From: Neobacillus citreus
GTDB lineage: Bacteria > Bacillota > Bacilli > Bacillales > Cytobacillaceae
Length of the DNA stretch: 64,000 bases
Assembly (NCBI RefSeq): GCF_018343545.2
Contig: NZ_JAGYPE020000001.1
Location: 95,727-159,726, forward strand
Direction: 5' to 3'
Every line of letters starts with the position of its first letter. Positions within the stretch are counted from its first letter, which is position 1. This document shows positions 58,642 to 64,000 of the stretch, piece by piece. Under the pieces are notes generated by a model. It had not been told where the DNA came from and ran no database searches. It saw nothing but the letters and a program-made list of their open reading frames with translations. The translations under genes and the position numbers were made by a program.

Positions 58642-58878
58642 ATGGAATTCAAAAATGAAGTGATTTCTTTGTTGGCAGAAATTTGTCAGGACGATATTGT
58701 GAAGGAAAATCCGGATATTGATTTATTTGATGCCGGTTTATTAGATTCATTCGGAACAGTCGAACTGCTTGTCCAAGCCGAGGAACGTTTCGGTATTACT
58801 GTTCCGATTACAGAATTTGATCGTGAAACATGGAATACACCAAATCAAATTGCCATTCAGCTGGCTGATTTAAAATGA
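58642..58878 (+). CDS. dltC: D-alanyl carrier protein
   Basis: 78 aa from the ATG at 58642 (AAGGAG upstream; the upstream TTG codon at 58633 overlaps the dltB stop). Phosphopantetheine Ser about 36 in GLLDSFGTVEL. Acyl-carrier-like four-helix bundle. Ends 4 nt into dltD. Confidence 0.97.
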   Translation: MEFKNEVISLLAEICQDDIVKENPDIDLFDAGLLDSFGTVELLVQAEERFGITVPITEFDRETWNTPNQIAIQLADLK

Positions 58879-60071
58879 AAAAAGCCTTATTTTCTCCCAT
58901 CCTCATAGCCTTTCTTGGATTGGTTATGATCATTGGGATACCCAATAATTGGATTATCAATATGATTCCCAAAAACAGGGTAGCACAAGCTGCAACAGAA
59001 TTAAACCCATTTATGTTTCAAGGTAAGTATATTCAAGATAAGATGCTTGAAGATCCTCGTTATTTACCTATTTATGGGTCTTCTGAGCTTGCAAGGCTGG
59101 ACCGTTTCCATCCAAATAATTATTTTCAAGAAACCGGGGCAGATTTTACCCCTTTTCTTGTTGGCCGGGGAGGAATGGAATCATTAATCCATTTTCTTAA
59201 TTTTTCAGAACATGCCCAGCAGCTGAAAGGCAAGAAGTTAGTTTTTGTTCTATCGCCACAATGGTTTCAGCCTGAAGGCACAGACGAAACCCATTTTGTT
59301 CCAAACTATTCCTCTTTACAGGGATATGATTTAGCCTTTAACAAAAATATCAATCCAGACCTTAAGAAAAAGGCAATGAAACGTCTTTTACAGTTCTCGC
59401 CTGTACAAAACGATCCGATTCTTTCTACTATGTACCGGGCGGAATTGACAAAAGATCCGTGGATTAAACGAGAAAGTTATCTGGTGCGTCCGATTGCGTT
59501 CACTTATCGGGAGTTATTGGAGAAGAAAGACCTTTATTATACGTTAGCGGGTGGGTTTTCAAGCAAACGGGACATTAGCCCATCGGTTAAAAATAAATCA
59601 TGGACTGAATTAGCGGAACAGGCAGACCGATATGGTGAGAAAAGAGCAACGAATAATGCCTTCTATATTAGTAACTATCAGTATGATAAAATTCGAAAAT
59701 TATTGCCTTCATTAAAAAACTCAAAAACAGGTGCTTCTTATGGCGAATCACCTGAATACGATGATTTTGAACTTGTTCTTGATCTTTTAAAGGATTCAGG
59801 AGCAGAACCATTATTTATATCTGTTCCGGTCAATGGTAAATGGTATGACTATACTGATTTCCCTCAAGAGGGTCGAACCGCCTACTACGATCGTATTAAG
59901 AAGCAAATTGAGGCGAACGACTTTCGGGTTGCCGATTTCTCCAATCATGAATACGACCCCTACTTTATGAAGGATACTATTCATATAGGCTGGAAAGGCT
60001 GGGTTTATGTTGATAAAGCCATAAAAGATTTCTATGATGGACATGAAAATACATCGGTAGCCTTGGAATAG
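58875..60071 (+). CDS. dltD: D-alanyl transfer protein
   Basis: 398 aa. N-terminal membrane anchor (about 7-30), extracytoplasmic SGNH-like domain: LPIYGSSELARLDRFHPNNYF with the catalytic Ser, and the C-terminal DxxH in MKDTIHIGWKGW. Completes transfer of D-Ala onto lipoteichoic or wall teichoic acid. Last of the dlt operon. Confidence 0.95.
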   Translation: MKKALFSPILIAFLGLVMIIGIPNNWIINMIPKNRVAQAATELNPFMFQGKYIQDKMLEDPRYLPIYGSSELARLDRFHPNNYFQETGADFTPFLVGRGGMESLIHFLNFSEHAQQLKGKKLVFVLSPQWFQPEGTDETHFVPNYSSLQGYDLAFNKNINPDLKKKAMKRLLQFSPVQNDPILSTMYRAELTKDPWIKRESYLVRPIAFTYRELLEKKDLYYTLAGGFSSKRDISPSVKNKSWTELAEQADRYGEKRATNNAFYISNYQYDKIRKLLPSLKNSKTGASYGESPEYDDFELVLDLLKDSGAEPLFISVPVNGKWYDYTDFPQEGRTAYYDRIKKQIEANDFRVADFSNHEYDPYFMKDTIHIGWKGWVYVDKAIKDFYDGHENTSVALE

Positions 60072-60144
60072 ACAGTGCTAGAATAATGGCGGATAAATCT
60101 GTATAATATATCTGAACAAATAATCATCGCTAGGAGATGAAGGA

Positions 60145-60354
60145 ATGTTTTCCAACATTGGAGTACCCGGATTAATTTTGATCTTAATTGTTGCGTTAGT
60201 TATTTTTGGTCCAAATAAACTGCCGGAAATTGGCCGTGCCTTTGGTAAGTCCATCCGTGAATTTAAAAATGCCACCAGCGGAATTGCTGAAGATATTAAG
60301 GCGGAAATACATGAAGACATTAAAGAGGCGAAAAAAGTCGACATTACAAAATAA
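60145..60354 (+). CDS. tatA: Twin-arginine translocase subunit TatA-like
   Basis: 69 aa. [45 protein letters not shown]: one membrane helix, the [11 protein letters not shown] hinge, then an amphipathic helix and acidic tail, as in TatA. GGAGATGAAGGA precedes the ATG. No tatC is next to it, so it acts with a distant TatC. Downstream of dltD by 73 nt; own transcript or readthrough unknown. Confidence 0.93.
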   Translation: MFSNIGVPGLILILIVALVIFGPNKLPEIGRAFGKSIREFKNATSGIAEDIKAEIHEDIKEAKKVDITK

Positions 60355-60366
60355 TCCTAAAAACAA

Positions 60367-60415
60367 GGCTGTCTCAAAACACAAGGGCTTGACCCGTGTT
60401 GAGGCAGCCCTTTTT
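60367..60415 (+). terminator. Terminator of tatA
   Basis: GGCTGTCTCAAAACAC...GTGTTGAGGCAGCC long imperfect stem then CTTTTTAC. Confidence 0.85.
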
Positions 60416-60424
60416 ACTTTGTCA

Positions 60425-60547
60425 TTATCTTCTTGATTTTGCCAGTCCCTGAAGTTGATTCATGAGTTTTTTACGGGACTTGTCATTCCGCATTAAATAC
60501 GCTGCCCCTAATGCTACGGTTGTCATCATTAATTTTTTTCGATCCAT
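60425..60547 (-). CDS. Small basic protein (40 aa), YrzQ/DUF3918-like
   Basis: ATG behind GGAGG (7 nt), 40 codons, TAA. MDRKKLMMTTVALGAAYLM has a short hydrophobic segment followed by a basic tail RNDKSRKKLMNQLQGLAKSRR. Resembles the small YrzQ-type proteins of Bacillus; function unknown. Confidence 0.6.
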   Translation of the reverse strand: MDRKKLMMTTVALGAAYLMRNDKSRKKLMNQLQGLAKSRR

Positions 60548-60637
60548 ACCCATACCTCCCTTTCATGTCTCCCTTTTAAAATTCCCCTTTGACAGTCTTT
60601 TAATAATGTAATTTTTATATTGTATAAACACCCAATA

Positions 60638-60670
60638 GAAAAAGCCAACTACAAATAATTGGCTTTTTCT
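60638..60670 (-). terminator. Terminator of the secreted CpxP-like gene
   Basis: AAAAAGCCAA-CTACAAATAA-TTGGCTTTTT with T run on both strands. Confidence 0.85.
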
Positions 60671-60681
60671 TTAAGATTTTT

Positions 60682-61242
60682 TTATTCACCGAGTTTTTCT
60701 TTGAGCTTCGCATTATGTTCCTTAAATTGTAATAATAATTGATTAAGGGTTTCTGCTGCCTTTTTCGAATCGTTCTTCTCTACCGCAAGACTAAGGTCAT
60801 GAAATGTTTTCCATTTCATCATATCTTTTTCACCATGAGCCTTTTTGATAAATTCTTCTTTGGTAATTTTCCCTTCATCTAATTGTTTCTTAAGCTCAGT
60901 CATTTTTTGCATTTTCTCTTTCTTCCATTGCTCCCGTTTTCCGGCATTTTCCGGACTCATCCATTTGGTGCGAAGAGCATTTCTCTCCTTCAGAACAGCC
61001 TCCCATTCTTTTTTCTTATCTGGAGTATACTTCTCTACCGATGATAAAAGCTGCTTCTGCCGTTCTGCCATTTCAGCCTGCCAGTCACGATGCATCCCAT
61101 GTTCATGCTTAGTCTCTTCCGCTTCGCAGTCACATGGTTTTTCAAGCTGTTTCCCAGTGGTGTCAGGCACCATATTCGCGTTCCCAAGACCAGGTACCGC
61201 CAAGAACAGTCCTAATAATAAACAAACTATTTTACTTTTCAT
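60682..61242 (-). CDS. Secreted alpha-helical protein with Cys/His-rich N-terminus
   Basis: 186 aa. Signal peptide (1-23), then CDCEAEETKHEHGMHRDW, and a long charged helical region with ELKKQLDEGKITKEEFIKKAHGEKD, reminiscent of YckD/DUF2680 or CpxP/Spy-like extracytoplasmic chaperones. The CDC and HEHGMH could bind metal; not known. GGAGAT-type site. Single gene. Confidence 0.7.
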   Translation of the reverse strand: MKSKIVCLLLGLFLAVPGLGNANMVPDTTGKQLEKPCDCEAEETKHEHGMHRDWQAEMAERQKQLLSSVEKYTPDKKKEWEAVLKERNALRTKWMSPENAGKREQWKKEKMQKMTELKKQLDEGKITKEEFIKKAHGEKDMMKWKTFHDLSLAVEKNDSKKAAETLNQLLLQFKEHNAKLKEKLGE

Positions 61243-61376
61243 AAAAATCTCCTTTCAAAATCTTTTATATTGTTTCGAAACCAATAAATGTAATTTGGCA
61301 CGAATTTATAATGCCCAATTTATGAAAAAAAATTTACCATTTTGACAAAATTTTAGTGATTATTAGCTTGTACTCT

Positions 61377-61405
61377 TTTACAAAATATCGTACTCTAAAT
61401 ACATA
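61377..61405 (+). promoter_or_regulatory. Candidate promoter of ndh
   Basis: TTTACA (61377-61382), 17-bp spacer, TACATA (61400-61405); the start would fall in the first Rex box. An overlapping alternative is TTGTAC (61368-61373) with TACTCT (61391-61396). Confidence 0.5.
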
Positions 61406-61411
61406 AATCAC

Positions 61412-61429
61412 TTGTGAATATCTTCACAT
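61412..61429. promoter_or_regulatory. Rex-type operator 1
   Basis: TTGTGAA-TATC-TTCACAT: 17 of 18 positions allow the TTGTGAAnnnnTTCACAA consensus of the redox repressor Rex. Just downstream of the predicted -10. Confidence 0.8.
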
Positions 61430-61474
61430 ATAAAAAATAATAAAACAAGGTTTGCCTTATTTTTTAAAAATTAC

Positions 61475-61492
61475 ATGTGAAACATTTCACAA
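61475..61492. promoter_or_regulatory. Rex-type operator 2
   Basis: ATGTGAA-ACAT-TTCACAA: one mismatch to the Rex consensus. Centre is 63 bp downstream of operator 1 (about six helical turns) and 30 nt before the ndh start codon. Confidence 0.82.
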
Positions 61493-61521
61493 ATCAGACA
61501 TTTACTGGGAGCGGATGACAT

Positions 61522-62745
61522 ATGACAAAACCAAAAATTGTGATTCTCGGTGCTGGATACGGGGGCATTATTACAAGCAAACGACTGGAGAAGTTGTTAA
61601 AAGACGGGGAAGCAGACATAACCCTTATTAATAAACACGATTATCATTACATAACCACCCAGCTCCACAAAATTGGCGTTGGTACGGCGGCAGATCGGCA
61701 ATTTGCCATTTCCATTCCGGATTTAGTTGACTCCAACAAAACCCGATTTATTAAAGGTGCAGTATCCACTGTCGATATCCAAAACCAGTTAGTTCACCTA
61801 GATGGCGGGGATACCATCGAATACGACTATTTAGTGACGGCATTGGGCTTTGAAGTAGAAACATTTGGGATTCCAGGCATTAAAGAAAATGCCTTGGCAA
61901 TCCGCAGCTTTAGAAGCTCAAAAGCAATTTATCATCATATCACAAAGCAGTTGAACCTCTATAAAGAGGACCAAGACCCTTCTCGGTTAACCTTTGTGGT
62001 TGCTGGCGGAGGATTTACCGGGATTGAGATGCTAGGAGAATTAGCTGAGGGACTTCCAAATCTTTGCAGACAACACAATATTCCATTTGAAAAAGTAAAA
62101 ATTATTGCCGTGGAAGCGGCTCAATCTGTTATTCCCTTCTTTCCAAAACAATCAATAAAGTATGCAACTGAAACATTAGAGAAATTTAATGTTGAATTAA
62201 TGACTTCGAAGAAGATATTGGAATGCACTCCAGAAAAACTATTGTTAGAATCCGATTTGGAAATTCCTGCTCGAACTATCATATGGTCCTGTGGCGTAAA
62301 GGCAAATTCCATTGTCGAAAAATTTGGATTGCCGCTTGAAAAAGGAAAGATTCCTGTTGATTCGTACCTTAGGGTAAAAAATATCACAAACGTCTTCAGC
62401 GTTGGGGATTGCTCACTATTCATGAAGGATGAAAAAAGCTATTTACCCCCTACTGCGCAGGTTGCCCTCCAGCAAGCACCTGTTTGTGCACAGAACATTG
62501 TGTCTACACTCCGCGGCAATGAATTGAAGGTGTTTGAATACCATCATAAAGGGTCAGTTGCTTCCATTGGCAATTTTGCCGCAGTTGGCTTAGTCGGTCG
62601 CTTCCGCCTTTCCGGTTTATTTGGCGCCTTCATGAAACAAGTGATTGAAGCACGATATTTGTTCAATCTCGGCGGACCTGCATTAATCCTAAAGCAGCAC
62701 TTTAGAATCGACCGCGATCCTGTCAAAATCACTGCAAAACAATAA
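61522..62745 (+). CDS. ndh: Type II NADH dehydrogenase (NDH-2)
   Basis: 407 aa. FAD site GAGYGGIITSKRL about 8-20, NAD site VVAGGGFTGIEMLGELAEG about 155-175, and C-terminal membrane-binding helix with GNFAAVGLVGRFRLSGLFGAFMKQ. Oxidises NADH and reduces menaquinone without proton pumping. GGGAG is 10 nt before the ATG. Two Rex-type operators upstream suggest NADH-sensitive control, as known for B. subtilis ndh (yjlD). The yjlC partner is absent. Confidence 0.93.
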   Translation: MTKPKIVILGAGYGGIITSKRLEKLLKDGEADITLINKHDYHYITTQLHKIGVGTAADRQFAISIPDLVDSNKTRFIKGAVSTVDIQNQLVHLDGGDTIEYDYLVTALGFEVETFGIPGIKENALAIRSFRSSKAIYHHITKQLNLYKEDQDPSRLTFVVAGGGFTGIEMLGELAEGLPNLCRQHNIPFEKVKIIAVEAAQSVIPFFPKQSIKYATETLEKFNVELMTSKKILECTPEKLLLESDLEIPARTIIWSCGVKANSIVEKFGLPLEKGKIPVDSYLRVKNITNVFSVGDCSLFMKDEKSYLPPTAQVALQQAPVCAQNIVSTLRGNELKVFEYHHKGSVASIGNFAAVGLVGRFRLSGLFGAFMKQVIEARYLFNLGGPALILKQHFRIDRDPVKITAKQ

Positions 62746-62819
62746 CCTTATGATTAAAGACGCAGCCAACTTACCTGTCTCGATTGATCAAAAAGACAGA
62801 ATCTCATCAGATATAGAAA

Positions 62820-62850
62820 ACAGCCCGCTTGTGACAGCGGGCTGTTTTTT
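62820..62850. terminator. Bidirectional terminator between ndh and VOC gene
   Basis: CAGCCCGCT-TGTGAC-AGCGGGCTG with TTTTTTAT on plus; serves convergent genes. Confidence 0.85.
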
Positions 62851-63217
62851 ATATCCATTCTAATAACTCAAGGCGGTTTCCGAATGGATCATGCAGGTGG
62901 ATTCGGTTTGCACCAGGGAGATTGTCGTCTGTAGTAAAAGGTATATTGTTATTATTTAGATGCTCTTTTAAGGCATCGATGTTTTCCACAACAAGGGCAG
63001 GATGGGCTTTTTTAGCAGGGCTAAAGGGCTCCTCTACTCCAATATGAATTTGGAACGTACCAAACTCAAACCAAACGCCGCCGCGTTTCTTTAATTCCTC
63101 CGGTTTCTCCACCTCGGCTAACCCTAAAATATCTCCAAAAAATTTTCTCGCTTCGTCTTCACAGCCTTTTGGAGCAGCCAGTTGAACATGATCAATTTTT
63201 TTGACGACAAATGACAT
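62849..63217 (-). CDS. VOC/glyoxalase-fold protein
   Basis: 122 aa from ATG 63217 (MSFVVKKIDHVQLAAP) behind GGGGGA; an upstream in-frame start without a site would add 21 residues. Two betaalphabetabetabeta modules; metal ligand candidates His near 10 (IDHVQ) and Glu in LELLEW at the end. Proteins of this family act on small metabolites or toxic electrophiles. Substrate unknown. Confidence 0.85.
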   Translation of the reverse strand: MSFVVKKIDHVQLAAPKGCEDEARKFFGDILGLAEVEKPEELKKRGGVWFEFGTFQIHIGVEEPFSPAKKAHPALVVENIDALKEHLNNNNIPFTTDDNLPGANRIHLHDPFGNRLELLEWI

Positions 63218-63288
63218 ATTGATTCCCCCATTTTCTTCGTTTACACCTTTTATTTTATAAAATTTAAAAATTTCTATCAAATTTTAAT

Positions 63289-64000
63289 TTAGTAAACATC
63301 CCTCTTTGTAAAGACCATAAACGATACCATTAATGCTACCGCCCACCACACTAACAGGGTGAGCAATGAAAACGACAGCGTCATACCTTCAATTGGCGGT
63401 GCGTTCCCCTTCATATAGTCTGTCAGTCTTAAATTCACCATAAAAAAGAATTTGGCTGATTTCCATGATGAAACCATATTATTTAATATCGCCCCGGAAA
63501 TTAAGGCCGCCAGCATAACCCCCATCCCTGCCGCGGTACTGCGGATTAAAACCGATAACATAAACGACAAGGTGCCAACGACGATAGCTACGAACCAAAC
63601 AAGTCCAAAATCCATTAATAAAAACTTCCACAGACTTAACAGCCTTACTTCAGATGTATTTAACCCGGTTTCGGTAACGCTGAATCCAGTCAGGATCGGT
63701 GCGCCCCACCCTTTGTATCCGAAAACAAGTCCGGAAATACCATATGAGAGAATTCCGGCAATGGCAATAATTAATGAAACGGCAAGGCATAGTGTTATGT
63801 ATTTGCTTAAGAGGATTTTCCATCTTTTGACGGGCCGGGTTAAGAGCAGTTTGACAGTGCCAAGACTATGCTCAGAGGAAACCAAGTCACTGGCTATAAC
63901 CATCACCATTAAAGGAATAAACAGGTCAATCGAATTTTCCAGAAAAATCCGCATAAAAGTAGGTGCCCCGGGTTCTGAGGGATTAATATCATGTTCAAGG
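63289..64000 (-). CDS. ABC-2 type transporter permease, partial (5' end outside window)
   Basis: The frame stays open past the window end. Visible part: NSIDLFIPLMVMVIASDLVSSEHSLGTVKLLLTRPVKRWKILLSKY (motif of the NatB/YdbJ-type permeases), then four or more membrane helices, ending MVFTKRDVY. An in-frame ATG at 63954 exists but upstream codons (LEHDINPSEPGAPTF) are coding-like, so this is an N-terminal truncation by the window. It likely pairs with an ATPase gene beyond the edge. Confidence 0.85.
   Translation of the reverse strand, partial: LEHDINPSEPGAPTFMRIFLENSIDLFIPLMVMVIASDLVSSEHSLGTVKLLLTRPVKRWKILLSKYITLCLAVSLIIAIAGILSYGISGLVFGYKGWGAPILTGFSVTETGLNTSEVRLLSLWKFLLMDFGLVWFVAIVVGTLSFMLSVLIRSTAAGMGVMLAALISGAILNNMVSSWKSAKFFFMVNLRLTDYMKGNAPPIEGMTLSFSLLTLLVWWAVALMVSFMVFTKRDVY

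Noticed and set aside
1-64000. tRNA, rRNA, CRISPR or insertion sequences
   Set aside because: Read for clover-leaf, spaced repeats, and transposase motifs; none was convincing.

Overview
The window looks like a chromosomal segment of an aerobic, endospore-forming member of the Bacillaceae (Neobacillus/Mesobacillus-like; genus is inference). Support: two gerA-type spore germinant receptor operons, an orphan sporulation-type sensor kinase, a dltXABCD teichoic acid D-alanylation operon, AGGAGG-type ribosome binding sites, moderate-to-low GC, and B. subtilis-style cobalamin, FMN and yybP-ykoY riboswitches. I saw no rRNA, tRNA, CRISPR array, transposase or prophage block.

Layout. 1-8936 (minus): acyl-CoA catabolic cluster with two acyl-CoA dehydrogenases, a FabG-like SDR, a split MaoC/HadAB-like hydratase, a class II aldolase-like protein, a ketopantoate reductase-like protein, an acyl-CoA ligase, a thiolase and a partial hotdog thioesterase. 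A 22-bp TetR-type palindrome lies upstream. 9179-18529: a 50-aa protein gene, a GNAT, a sensor kinase, the first ger operon (A-C-B order), small membrane proteins, an MFS pump, a YetF-like protein and an orphan phage-type holin. 18695-20797: class A PBP. 20814-23680: a cobalamin-riboswitch operon whose products look like the two halves of intrinsic factor/transcobalamin plus an ECF S-component. This is the most interesting system here. 23821-26530: FMN-riboswitch riboflavin operon without ribD. 26572-33319: assorted enzymes, a cold shock protein, PssA, and a TerC protein behind a manganese riboswitch with tandem terminators. 33568-44627: two paralogous xanthine-dehydrogenase-type molybdoenzyme operons face each other around a glutamine-rich protein and a class B PBP; XdhC belongs to the second. 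44770-48942: MFS transporter, small Cys protein, LysM-NlpC/P60 endopeptidase, radical SAM/SPASM protein. 48983-52512: second ger operon (A-B-C). 52593-55598: a 25-aa membrane peptide and CorA, a YetF-like protein, an M42 peptidase. 55791-60354: dltXABCD and TatA. 60425-64000: small and secreted proteins, a Rex-type NADH dehydrogenase gene with two operators, a VOC protein, and a partial ABC-2 permease cut by the window end.

The regulatory logic is metabolite driven: B12 controls B12 capture, FMN controls riboflavin synthesis, Mn2+ controls a TerC exporter, and NADH/NAD+ (through Rex) probably controls NDH-2. The acyl-CoA cluster appears to run beta-oxidation through an (R)-3-hydroxyacyl-CoA branch (MaoC pair plus SDR), because no crotonase or FadB-type gene is present. 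Starts were refined by ribosome binding sites where stated. All functional calls are from recognition of motifs and context, with no database search.
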